Of a stretch of 5,968 nt of DNA, positions 1 to 5,968 are shown piece after piece. Source of the stretch: Gammaproteobacteria bacterium (GTDB lineage Bacteria; Pseudomonadota; Gammaproteobacteria; Steroidobacterales; Woeseiaceae); assembly GCA_030641695.1 (NCBI GenBank), contig DAOWGY010000251.1, positions 1 to 5,968 of the forward strand. Reading direction: 5' to 3'. The notes beneath the pieces were generated by a model. It was not told the DNA's origin and did no database searches. It was given only the letters and a program-made list of their open reading frames with translations. The first letter of the stretch is position 1. Each line of letters opens with the position of its first letter. The position numbers and the translations under genes are program-made.

Positions 1-11
1 ATGCATAAGTT

Positions 12-335
12 ATGGAAAATAAAAAGCAACCAGAACGAGTGCTATTCTTTAACCATGTTTGTGACATTCTCGGCGGGGCAGAATTAAGTCTTCTTGGTCT
101 GGCGGAAAGTCTGCAATCCGGTCATGGCGTTGAGCCTCTTTTTCTGTTGCCCGGAGAAGGCACTTTGGCAGGGGCGGCACGCGACAAAGGTTGGGAAGTG
201 AGAACTTCAAAATACAAGAGTTTTGACGGGTGGCTCCATCTGCCATATTACTTCATGTGCCTCCGGTTTTCGAATATTATTAGAGGCATGAAGGCGGATA
301 TCATTCACGGAAATTCGCTTGCCGCGCCGGCGTGA
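12..335 (+). pseudogene. Glycosyltransferase family 4-like, N-terminal fragment (truncated remnant)
   Basis: The 107-residue product resembles the N-terminal half of a GT-B glycosyltransferase (GT4 type) of the kind found in polysaccharide or LPS loci. Seen: a first beta strand (VLFFNH, about residues 10-15), the glycine-rich GGAE at 21-24 followed by a SLLGLAESL helix, a second strand EPLFLLPGEG at 41-50, and ADIIHGNS at 95-102, which matches the family's D-[IV]-[IV]-H strand. A TGA then ends the frame at 333-335. Family members run to about 350-400 residues, and the C-terminal nucleotide-sugar-binding domain is absent, so the piece should not be catalytic alone. An in-frame TAA at 6-8 makes ATG 12 the first possible ATG start. 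No strong ribosome site is visible in the 11 upstream bases. G+C is about 47% over positions 1-300, against about 68% just beyond, which suggests transfer. A shift to the next frame near 328-332 would extend the reading to the repeat at 379, so a frameshift may have contributed. Confidence 0.65.
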
Positions 336-356
336 TCCTCGCACGTGCCAGAAATC

Positions 357-372
357 GCGCTTCGAGAAGCGC
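357..372. repeat. Inverted repeat, 6-bp stem with CGAG loop
   Basis: GCGCTTCGAGAAGCGC is a perfect inverted repeat around a central GA. Folded, it gives a GC-rich 6-bp stem GCGCTT/AAGCGC closed by a CGAG loop (CTCG on the minus strand). It lies in the short noncoding junction, 6 bases before the second hairpin. It could belong to the 3' end structure of the minus-strand operon, to a REP-like element, or to chance in GC-rich DNA. Confidence 0.45.
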
Positions 373-378
373 TCCAAC

Positions 379-402
379 AAAAAGGGCTCTGACCCCTTTT
401 TT
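379..402. terminator. Hairpin with A/T flanks at the 3' end of the Nudix gene, probable bidirectional terminator or dispersed repeat
   Basis: AAAAAGGG at 379-386 pairs perfectly with CCCTTTTT at 394-401 around a 7-base CTCTGAC spacer. On the plus strand a six-T run (397-402) follows the stem. On the minus strand CCCTTTTTG follows it, so the element could terminate transcription from either side. The GC part of the stem is only 3 bp, which is weak for an intrinsic terminator. The element directly touches the Nudix stop codon (404-402), where an operon terminator is expected. The core GGGGTCAGAGCCC resembles a motif I associate with repeats scattered in many proteobacterial genomes, but that is recollection, not something shown here. 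Confidence 0.5.
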
Positions 403-818
403 CAGGTGCCGATAATCTGTCGGGCCCAACGCACCACTTCACGCACGCGCGGCGAAGCCAGGTCGTGGGCTTCGTCGAAGCTGACCCAGCGCCACTCGTG
501 GTGTTCAGGCTCGCCGGTCTCGGGCGAGGGCCCGAGTACGACCTGATCTTGCTCCGTGCTCGCGAGGTAATAGCGCGCCGTCTTGCCGCGACTGTAGGGC
601 CCGGTTTCCATGTAGCGGTCACCCCACTCGAATTTCGTTTCGTCGATACCGGTTTCCTCGCACAGTTCGCGCAAGGCCGCCTGCATCGGTTCCTCACCTT
701 TCTCGACGATGCCCTTGGGAAAGTCCCAGTGATGATAGGCCCGTAACATCAGCGTAACGATTCCGGCTCCGGCCTGGCGCGCAAGCACGACACCGCAGGA
801 GAGTATTTCCTCACTCAA
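402..818 (-). CDS. Nudix hydrolase, probable Ap4A hydrolase type
   Basis: Predicted cytoplasmic nucleotide-diphosphate hydrolase of 138 residues, a normal length for a single-domain Nudix protein. The Nudix box GX5EX7REUXEEXGU is complete at residues 36-58: G36, E42, the catalytic R50-E51, E54-E55, G57 and I58. The lead-in YHHWDFPKG (28-36) and the GKTARYYLA strand (78-86) are typical of asymmetrical bis(5'-nucleosyl)-tetraphosphatases, so diadenosine tetraphosphate is a likely substrate, though Nudix specificity is hard to call from sequence. I choose the TTG at 818-816 as start. It overlaps the permease stop in a TTGA joint, has GCGGGGTG a few bases upstream, and precedes the first conserved strand (CGVVLA). 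A longer reading from about 929 would add 37 residues that lie antisense-free but inside the permease gene and look non-conserved and Cys/Arg rich. It is last in the ybbA-ybbP operon and probably translationally coupled. Confidence 0.88.
   Translation of the reverse strand: MSEEILSCGVVLARQAGAGIVTLMLRAYHHWDFPKGIVEKGEEPMQAALRELCEETGIDETKFEWGDRYMETGPYSRGKTARYYLASTEQDQVVLGPSPETGEPEHHEWRWVSFDEAHDLASPRVREVVRWARQIIGT
815..818 (-). other. TTGA start/stop overlap between ybbP and the Nudix gene
   Basis: On the minus strand the permease ends with TGA (817-815) and the Nudix reading starts with TTG (818-816), sharing the four bases TTGA. This is the TTG version of the ATGA joint seen upstream in the same operon. 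It implies reinitiation by the terminating ribosome and supports the short Nudix start. Confidence 0.7.
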
Positions 819-3310
819 TTCGGCGCACCCCGCAACACGTCGACAGGCGCCGAGTTGATGGCACTGCGCGCCGCAAAGTATCCGCTCGCGCAAACGACAA
901 GCAAGCCCGCCGCAACGCCGACCAGCCACAGGAACGGATTGAACGAATAGGGCAGCTCGAAAAGCTGCACCGCAAGAATGGCAGCAAGTATCGATGCGCC
1001 GGCTGCAGCCAGCACGCCCGCCGCCACACCGAGCGCCGCAAACTCGGCCATGATGCCCGCGAAAACGATGCGCTTCCTCGCGCCCAGTGCGCGCAGCATC
1101 GCGCTCTCGAAACGGCGTTCGTCGATTGTCGACTGAACGGCCGCAAACAGCACGGCAATGCCGGCCGCCAGCGTGAAAAAGAACACGGCCTGAACCGCCA
1201 TCGTGGCCTTCTCGATGATGCCGCGAACCTGTTGCAGGATCGAATCGAGATCGATGACCGAGATCGTCGGGTGCTTGCGCACGAGATCGACCAACGCGCC
1301 TTTCTCATGGTCTTCAACACGCATGCTGGCGATGAATGTTGCCGGGTAGTCGTCGAGAGCACCTGGCGACAGCACCAGGAAGAAATTCGGCATGAACGAG
1401 TCCCAGTTGATGCGCCTGACGCTTGTGATTTCAGCATCGAGCAACTGGCCGGCAATTTCGAACTGCACACGGTCACCGATCGCAAGGCCCGTTTCCGCAG
1501 CGACCTCCTCCTCGATCGACACGAGCGGCGCGCCATCGTAGTCGGGCGGCCACCATTCGCCCTCGAGCAATTCATTGCTGGCGCTCAGGTGTGTCGCCCA
1601 CGACAGGTTCTGTTCGCGATTGACGAACCACTTCGCATCGGCCTCCGGATACTCGCGCTCCTTGACCGACACCCCGTTGATCAGCGTCATACGGGCACGC
1701 ACGAGCGGTGCAAAATCGGGAGGCTTCACGCCTCGCGCTGCGAAGACGTTGGTAACGGATTCCGTCTCACTGCGCTGGATGTTGATCAGAAAGTGGTTCG
1801 GTGCATTCTCATCGAGCGTACGGCGCCATCCTTCGAGCAGGTCGGTACGAACGAGCGTCAGCAACAGAAGCACTGTCAGGCCCAGCCCGAAGGCCACAAC
1901 CTGCACGGCGCTCGCGCGGCCACGCCGCGCCACATTGGCAAGGCCATAGCGCCATGCCACGCCGACGCCCGAGCGAAAACGGCCCATCAGTGCAACGAGT
2001 CCGCGGCCGACCAGGTACAGCGCCGTCGCGATGACGATGATGCCGCCGAGCACTATCAACAGCATCGTCGGGTCGCCCACCGAGCGATACAGCAATGCGG
2101 CAACCGCGGCCAGTGAGAGCCCGGCCACGAGGATACGGGACGGCGCCGGGGGCATCGCGTCGTGTCGCAGCACCCTGAGTGGCGGCGTGTTGCGGAGCTG
2201 GATCAGTGACGGCAACGCGAATCCGATCAACAACACCATCGCGCTGCCGCTGGCGAGGATCACGGGCATCGGTCCGGGGTCGGGAAGATCGCCCTGCATG
2301 ATATCGGCGAGAATCCACGCCAGGATTTCCTCGGCCGCGAAACCGACGATGCTGCCAGCGAAGACGCCGATCACACCGAGCATGACGAGCTGCACGATAG
2401 CCACCGAAATCACGAAGCCCTGCGTCGCGCCGAGGCTTTTCATCAGCGCGACCGTGTCCATGCGCCGATGTGCGAATCGGCGTGCTGACATCGCGACCGC
2501 GACAGCGCTGAGCAACAAACTGATTATGGCCGTCAGCGACAGGAAGCGCTTGGCGCGATCCGCGGCGGCATAGGCGCGCTCGCTGCTCTCCTCGGCGCTG
2601 CGCAGCCGCATGGAATCAGGCAGTTCGTCCTCGATAGCGGCGTTAAAGCCGGTCACCGACTCCTCGTTGCCTGCGATCAGAAGCGCATAGCGCACCCGGC
2701 TGCCCTCACCGATGAGACCGCTTGCGGACACATCGCTGATGTTCATCAGCAGTGTCGGCGCGAGCGAGGCGAAACCGATGGACTGATCGGGCCTGTAGGT
2801 TACGACGGAGCCGATGCGCAATTCGAGTTCGCCAACCGACAGCCTGTCTCCAACATCGGCACCAAGCCGTGCGAGCAGTGCGCTGTCCGCCCACACCTCG
2901 CCCGGCACGGGAACGCCATCTGCCTCGCGTTGTTCACTGAACAAGGCGTCCGAGATTCGCACCGCGCCCCTGAGCGGGTAACCATTGCTTACGGCCAGCA
3001 GTGACGTCAATGCGCTCTCGTCTCCGGCGAAGACGACGGTCGGAAACGACACCATGTCGGCCGTGCGAAGTTCGTAGTCGCCGGCCATCTCGCGCCACGA
3101 GTCCGGAATCGGTTCCTGGGATCGCAGCCGCAGATCGGCGGCGAGGACTTCGTTCGCCTGTCGCGCGACGGCCTTGCCGATGCGATCGGTCAGAAAGCCG
3201 ACGGCCGTCAGTGCCGCAACCGCGAGAATCACGGCGGCGAGCAGTACGACCACCTCGCCCGAGCGCAACTCGCGGCCGAAACTTCGGAAGGCAAACTTAA
3301 GCGCTTTCAT
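815..3310 (-). CDS. ybbP: ABC transporter permease, FtsX/MacB family (YbbP)
   Basis: Inner-membrane permease of 831 residues that partners YbbA; E. coli YbbP is about 804. The hydrophobic segments give a ten-helix layout: TM1 about 19-40, a periplasmic domain about 41-255, TM2-4 at 256-276, 299-333 and 347-371, the extra pair at 391-408 and 414-441, TM7 at 470-487, a second periplasmic domain about 488-700, then TM8-10 at 702-726, 748-782 and 790-814. The doubled FtsX core with two large periplasmic domains is characteristic of YbbP. Stretches such as ENAPNHFLINI (501-511), VRARMTLING (537-546) and PNFFLVLSPGALDD (641-654) closely match the E. coli protein as I recall it. Proteins of this type transmit ATP-driven motion to the periplasm and need not pump a substrate through a channel. 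The start overlaps the ybbA stop (ATGA), and no clear separate ribosome site is seen, which fits coupled translation. The protein ends in the TTGA overlap with the Nudix gene. Confidence 0.93.
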   Translation of the reverse strand: MKALKFAFRSFGRELRSGEVVVLLAAVILAVAALTAVGFLTDRIGKAVARQANEVLAADLRLRSQEPIPDSWREMAGDYELRTADMVSFPTVVFAGDESALTSLLAVSNGYPLRGAVRISDALFSEQREADGVPVPGEVWADSALLARLGADVGDRLSVGELELRIGSVVTYRPDQSIGFASLAPTLLMNISDVSASGLIGEGSRVRYALLIAGNEESVTGFNAAIEDELPDSMRLRSAEESSERAYAAADRAKRFLSLTAIISLLLSAVAVAMSARRFAHRRMDTVALMKSLGATQGFVISVAIVQLVMLGVIGVFAGSIVGFAAEEILAWILADIMQGDLPDPGPMPVILASGSAMVLLIGFALPSLIQLRNTPPLRVLRHDAMPPAPSRILVAGLSLAAVAALLYRSVGDPTMLLIVLGGIIVIATALYLVGRGLVALMGRFRSGVGVAWRYGLANVARRGRASAVQVVAFGLGLTVLLLLTLVRTDLLEGWRRTLDENAPNHFLINIQRSETESVTNVFAARGVKPPDFAPLVRARMTLINGVSVKEREYPEADAKWFVNREQNLSWATHLSASNELLEGEWWPPDYDGAPLVSIEEEVAAETGLAIGDRVQFEIAGQLLDAEITSVRRINWDSFMPNFFLVLSPGALDDYPATFIASMRVEDHEKGALVDLVRKHPTISVIDLDSILQQVRGIIEKATMAVQAVFFFTLAAGIAVLFAAVQSTIDERRFESAMLRALGARKRIVFAGIMAEFAALGVAAGVLAAAGASILAAILAVQLFELPYSFNPFLWLVGVAAGLLVVCASGYFAARSAINSAPVDVLRGAPN
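3307..3310 (-). other. ATGA start/stop overlap between ybbA and ybbP
   Basis: On the minus strand the ybbP ATG (3310-3308) overlaps the ybbA TGA (3309-3307). This is a classical translational-coupling joint, consistent with fixed production of ATPase and permease. Confidence 0.85.
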
Positions 3311-4011
3311 GCGGCGGCTTTCGTGTCGCTGACGAGCAAGCCCGCATCAAGGCTCAGTACGCGATCGCAACGATTCGCCAATGAATGATTGTGCGTCACC
3401 AATATGAGCGTCGTTGCCGAAATCTTGTTCAGATCGAACATGAGCTCCATGATCGTCGCGCCCGTGCGAGTATCGAGATTGCCCGTGGGCTCATCGGCGA
3501 ACAACACGGCCGGTTCGGTCGCAAAGGCACGTGCGATCGCAACGCGTTGCTTCTCGCCGCCCGACAACTGCGCCGGGTAGTGGCTCCAGCGGTCCTTGAG
3601 GCCGACCTGCTCGATGATATTTCGCGCGGTATTGCGCGCATCGCTGGCACCTGCGAGCTCAAGCGGCAACATGACATTTTCGAGGGCATTCAGCGACGGC
3701 ACCAGGTGAAAGGACTGGAACACGAAACCGACGCTCTCCGCGCGAACCTGTGCGCGGCCATCTTCGTCCAGTTCGCCGAGATTAGCGCCGTTAAGCACGA
3801 CGTGGCCGTCGGTTGGCAAGTCGAGCCCCGCGAGCAACGCCAACAATGTCGACTTCCCGGCCCCGGATGGCCCGACGACGGCAACGGACTCACCCGGGTC
3901 AATCAGGAAACTGACGTCAGAAAGGATAGTCAGACTACCCTCGGGGCTGCTAACCTTTTTGCTGATCCTGTGCGCCGCGAGAACGGCGCCATCGGCTGAA
4001 TGACTCGACAT
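3307..4011 (-). CDS. ybbA: ABC transporter ATP-binding protein (YbbA, LolD/MacB-type)
   Basis: Cytoplasmic ATPase of 234 residues driving the YbbP permease. All ABC signatures are intact: Walker A GPSGAGKST at 47-55, Q-loop FVFQSF at 96-101 (Q99), signature LSGGEKQR at 149-156, Walker B VLFADEP at 169-175 with catalytic E174, D-loop NLD at 178-180, and H-loop H207 in LVTHN. GAGKST followed by LLALLAGLD and the SFHLVPSLNALENV stretch are typical of the LolD/MacB/YbbA group. Divergent placement next to tesA, with ybbP behind it, selects YbbA within that group. I take the ATG at 4011-4009 as start. A TTG 14 codons upstream (4053) is in frame but would add a basic tail inside tesA with no obvious conservation. 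The promoter must lie within the tesA coding sequence; I found no convincing -35/-10 pair there. Confidence 0.93.
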   Translation of the reverse strand: MSSHSADGAVLAAHRISKKVSSPEGSLTILSDVSFLIDPGESVAVVGPSGAGKSTLLALLAGLDLPTDGHVVLNGANLGELDEDGRAQVRAESVGFVFQSFHLVPSLNALENVMLPLELAGASDARNTARNIIEQVGLKDRWSHYPAQLSGGEKQRVAIARAFATEPAVLFADEPTGNLDTRTGATIMELMFDLNKISATTLILVTHNHSLANRCDRVLSLDAGLLVSDTKAAA

Positions 4012-4012
4012 G
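4009..4012. other. Interlocked divergent start codons (CATG)
   Basis: The palindrome CATG contains the tesA ATG on the plus strand (4010-4012) and the ybbA ATG on the minus strand (4011-4009). There is no intergenic DNA between the two divergent genes, so each promoter and leader must lie within the coding region of the other. The in-frame TGA at 4001-4003 rules out a longer tesA reading frame. Confidence 0.75.
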
Positions 4013-4627
4013 CGTAGACTTCTGACCCTTATTGTTTTGCTGCTTTGCGCCAACGGGCACGCGGCAGACGTCCCGACTGTGCTGATATTCGGCGACAGTC
4101 TGAGCGCGGGCTACGGTATTGACGTTGACCAGTCCTGGGCCGCTTTGTTGCAGTCGCGGCTCAAGGAGCAAGGTTACGAACATCGCGTCGTCAACGCCAG
4201 TATCAGCGGCGAAACGACCGAAGGCGGCGCCGAGCGGATCGCACCGGCGCTCGCAAATTTCGAGCCCGCGCTGATTATCCTCGAGCTCGGCGGCAACGAT
4301 GGCCTGCGGGGCTTCCCGCCCGATCGCATCCGCCGCAATCTCGAGAAGATCATTACGGCGAGCAAGGCGTCGGGCGCGGCCGTCGTGTTACTGGGAATCC
4401 GCATTCCCGGCAATTACGGGTCGCGGTACACGCAGGCGTTTGAGCGCGTATTCCGCGAGACCGCAGAAAGTCACGATGTACCATGGATCGAGTTTTTCAT
4501 GGAAGGCATCGCTCAGAACGATGCCCTCATGCAATCGGACGGCATTCATCCGAACGCGGCGGCGCAACCGAAGCTGCTCGAAAATGCCTGGCCGATCATC
4601 GAGAAAGCGATAGGAATGACTGACTGA
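4010..4627 (+). CDS. tesA: Secreted SGNH-family acyl-CoA thioesterase I / lysophospholipase L1 / arylesterase (TesA)
   Basis: Periplasmic esterase of 205 residues that hydrolyses acyl thioesters, lysophospholipids and aryl esters in characterised homologues. A Sec signal peptide is visible: MRR, a hydrophobic stretch LLTLIVLLL (4-12), and a likely signal peptidase I cut after GHA (16-18). Four SGNH blocks are intact: GDSLSAGYG with nucleophile S30 (block I), G67 in ISGET (block II), GGND with oxyanion N96 (block III) and DGIHPN with D177 and H180 (block V). Length matches E. coli TesA (about 208). The C at residue 13 is not in a proper lipobox (LLLC lacks G/A/S before Cys), so I do not call it a lipoprotein. 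The start is fixed by an in-frame TGA just upstream and by the signal peptide. It is divergent from ybbA and 81 bases upstream of fadD on the same strand, with no obvious terminator between, so tesA-fadD co-transcription is possible. Confidence 0.94.
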   Translation: MRRLLTLIVLLLCANGHAADVPTVLIFGDSLSAGYGIDVDQSWAALLQSRLKEQGYEHRVVNASISGETTEGGAERIAPALANFEPALIILELGGNDGLRGFPPDRIRRNLEKIITASKASGAAVVLLGIRIPGNYGSRYTQAFERVFRETAESHDVPWIEFFMEGIAQNDALMQSDGIHPNAAAQPKLLENAWPIIEKAIGMTD

Positions 4628-4708
4628 GCATCGTCGGCAGCGATACGTTATTCTCCGCATCGGGCCGCAAACAACGACAACATCCAGCCTAATAAGGGAA
4701 CTCCACGC
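4628..4708 (+). other. tesA-fadD intergenic region
   Basis: These 81 bases hold no open frame of note, no strong hairpin with a T tract, and no sequence I would accept as a sigma70 promoter. I also see no match to the E. coli FadR operator as I remember it. The only functional element I support is the fadD ribosome site at its 3' end. Confidence 0.5.
4694..4700 (+). promoter_or_regulatory. Ribosome binding site deciding the fadD GTG start
   Basis: AAGGGAA, close to the Shine-Dalgarno consensus AGGAG, ends 8 bases before GTG 4709. The spacing is in the usual range and supports the GTG as the true start. The N-terminal residues that follow also align with the E. coli FadD N-terminus. Confidence 0.65.
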
Positions 4709-5968
4709 GTGCAAAAAATCTGGCTCAATTCCTATCCGCCCGGCGTGCCCGAAGACGTACCCGAGTCGAAGTTTCGCTCCCTCCGCGAGATGTTCGAACA
4801 CAGCTTCCAGGCGTTTCCGGACCATCCGTCATTCACCAACATGGGTACGACGATCAGCTATCGCGAGCTCGACGAGCTGTCGATGCAATTCGCGTGTTAC
4901 TTGCAGAAGACGCTCGGGCTGACGCGCGGCGAGCGCGTCGCCATCATGTTGCCGAACCTGCTGCAGTACCCGATCGCGATGTGCGGTGCGTTTCGCGCAG
5001 GACTCGTCGTCGTCAACGTGAACCCTCTTTACACCGCGCGCGAACTCAAGCACCAGCTCACTGATTCCGGCGCCAGGTGCATCGTCGTTCTCGATAACTT
5101 TGCGCACATCCTCGAGGAGGTCATTGACGAATCAGCCATCGAGCACGTCGTGACGACGGGCGTTGGTGACATGCTGAAGTTCCCGAAGGGCCTGATCGTA
5201 AATCTCGTGCTACGGCATATCAAACGCGCAGTGCCGCAATACCAATTCAGCCGCAGCGTGACATTCCGACACGCATTGCACACAGGCAGCAAAGAGCAAC
5301 TGAGCCACGTCGAGATCGGTCTCGCCGACATCGCCTACCTGCAATACACCGGCGGCACCACGGGCGTATCGAAAGGCGCCATGCTGAGTCATCGCAACAT
5401 GGTCTACAACGTCGACCAGTCCATTGCATGGCAAGGCGAGGCCTATGATGGCGTCGAGCCGGTCGTCGCCATTACTGCGCTGCCGCTTTATCACATCTTT
5501 TCCTTGCAGGGGAACTGCCTGCTCGTCATGGCACAGGGCGGGCTAAACGTCCTGATTACCAACCCGCGCGACATGCCCGCGTTCGTCAAGGAGATCGCCA
5601 GGTTCCGATTCAACCTGTTGACCGGCGTCAACACAATGTTCGCCGCACTGCTCAACACGCCCGGTTTTAGTGACGTCGACTTCAGCGCGCTGCGCGTCGT
5701 GATCGGCGGCGGCATGGCCGTGCAACCCGCGGTCGCACGCGAGTGGCATGACGCGACGGGGCAACCGATTCTGCAGGGCTATGGACTCACGGAGACCTCA
5801 CCAGCTGCCGTTTGTAACACCATTGGCGGCGAATTCACGGGCTCGATCGGCCTGCCGATTCCGTCAACCGAGGCGATGATCGTCGGGGATGACGGCAATG
5901 AATTGGCGGTCGGCGAAGTCGGCGAAATCTGCATCCGTGGTCCGCAGGTCATGGAGGGCTACTGGCAG
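4709..5968 (+). CDS. fadD: Long-chain fatty-acid-CoA ligase (FadD), 3' end beyond the window
   Basis: Acyl-CoA synthetase of the ANL (acyl/adenylate-forming) superfamily: fatty acid + ATP + CoA to acyl-CoA + AMP + PPi, acting at the inner face of the membrane as the entry to beta-oxidation. The frame is open from GTG 4709 to the right edge, 420 codons. E. coli FadD has 561, so about 140 C-terminal residues, including the FACS motif and the mobile C-terminal domain, are outside. Seen: an N-terminus QKIWLNSYP like E. coli's, MLPNLLQYP and VVNVNPLYTARELKHQL, the ATP/AMP motif YTGGTTGVSKG at residues 213-223 (the same numbering as I recall for E. coli), ALPLYHIF, LLITNPRD, LTGVNT, the second AMP motif YGLTE at 358-362, and GEICIRGPQVMEGYW near the edge. 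GTG is chosen from the ribosome site and the N-terminal match. It lies downstream of tesA on the same strand, and the pairing makes sense as fatty-acid release followed by activation. Confidence 0.95.
   Translation, partial: MQKIWLNSYPPGVPEDVPESKFRSLREMFEHSFQAFPDHPSFTNMGTTISYRELDELSMQFACYLQKTLGLTRGERVAIMLPNLLQYPIAMCGAFRAGLVVVNVNPLYTARELKHQLTDSGARCIVVLDNFAHILEEVIDESAIEHVVTTGVGDMLKFPKGLIVNLVLRHIKRAVPQYQFSRSVTFRHALHTGSKEQLSHVEIGLADIAYLQYTGGTTGVSKGAMLSHRNMVYNVDQSIAWQGEAYDGVEPVVAITALPLYHIFSLQGNCLLVMAQGGLNVLITNPRDMPAFVKEIARFRFNLLTGVNTMFAALLNTPGFSDVDFSALRVVIGGGMAVQPAVAREWHDATGQPILQGYGLTETSPAAVCNTIGGEFTGSIGLPIPSTEAMIVGDDGNELAVGEVGEICIRGPQVMEGYWQ

Noticed and set aside
319..546. Plus-strand frame of 75 codons spanning the junction
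   Set aside because: It crosses both hairpins and runs antisense into the Nudix gene, and its Arg/Ser-rich product resembles no family. At most its first part could be the frameshifted tail of the glycosyltransferase.
811..1575. Minus-strand open frame of 254 codons overlapping the ybbP 3' half in another frame
   Set aside because: Serine/arginine/cysteine-rich low-complexity translation with no family resemblance; an out-of-frame shadow of ybbP.
1232..2116. Plus-strand open frame of 294 codons antisense to ybbP
   Set aside because: It has no recognisable domain and a His/Arg/Gln-rich composition typical of the reverse strand of a high-GC gene. The minus-strand frame is a full, well-conserved permease.
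3385..3999. Plus-strand open frame of 204 codons antisense to ybbA
   Set aside because: The opposite strand carries all ABC ATPase motifs in order. The antisense translation shows no domain or signal.
4021..4032. TCTGACCCTTAT resembling half of the hairpin at 387-402
   Set aside because: Only one half matches, with mismatches, and it encodes conserved signal-peptide codons of tesA; chance similarity.
4010..4060. TesA as a lipoprotein through Cys13
   Set aside because: The residues before Cys are LLL, which breaks the lipobox need for a small residue at -1. A signal peptidase I site after GHA fits better.
4012..4100. Candidate ybbA promoter inside the tesA 5' end (minus-strand TTGGCG with AT-rich DNA near 4030-4040)
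   Set aside because: No spacing gives an acceptable -10 hexamer, so a promoter call would not be supported.

Overview
The window looks like a high-GC gammaproteobacterial chromosome segment. By hand count, positions 421-600 are 123/180 G+C (68%). The core is the conserved ybbA-ybbP / tesA divergon, followed by fadD, and every one of these proteins reads closest to proteobacterial, E. coli-type families. I cannot assign genus or order from sequence alone. An environmental or marine gammaproteobacterium is my guess.

Layout. (1) Positions 1-335 hold the N-terminal piece of a GT4-type glycosyltransferase at clearly lower GC (142/300, 47% over positions 1-300). It stops after 107 residues, so it is a remnant. 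(2) Positions 336-401 form a short junction with two inverted repeats. One is an A-GGG/CCC-T hairpin abutting the stop codon of the next gene, which looks like a bidirectional terminator and/or a dispersed repeat. (3) Positions 402-4011, minus strand, form a tight three-gene operon read right to left: ybbA-like ABC ATPase, ybbP-like FtsX-family permease, and a Nudix hydrolase of the Ap4A-hydrolase type. Both gene joints are 4-base start/stop overlaps (ATGA and TTGA). (4) Positions 4010-4627, plus strand, encode TesA, a secreted SGNH thioesterase/lysophospholipase. Its ATG interlocks with the ATG of ybbA in a CATG palindrome. (5) From 4709 to the right edge, plus strand, lies fadD, a long-chain acyl-CoA synthetase running off the window (first 420 codons).

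How the genes fit together. TesA (periplasmic) releases fatty acids from thioesters, esters or lysolipids. YbbA/YbbP form a MacB/FtsX-type ABC complex that is genomically tied to TesA and probably works mechanically on periplasmic or membrane substrates. FadD activates free fatty acids to acyl-CoA in the cytoplasm. The segment therefore reads as a lipid-turnover neighbourhood. The Nudix protein is the unexpected member of the ybbAP operon. I see no CRISPR array, tRNA, rRNA or intact mobile element, and nothing that amounts to a clearly new system. The most unusual parts are the left junction and the extreme compaction of the divergon.
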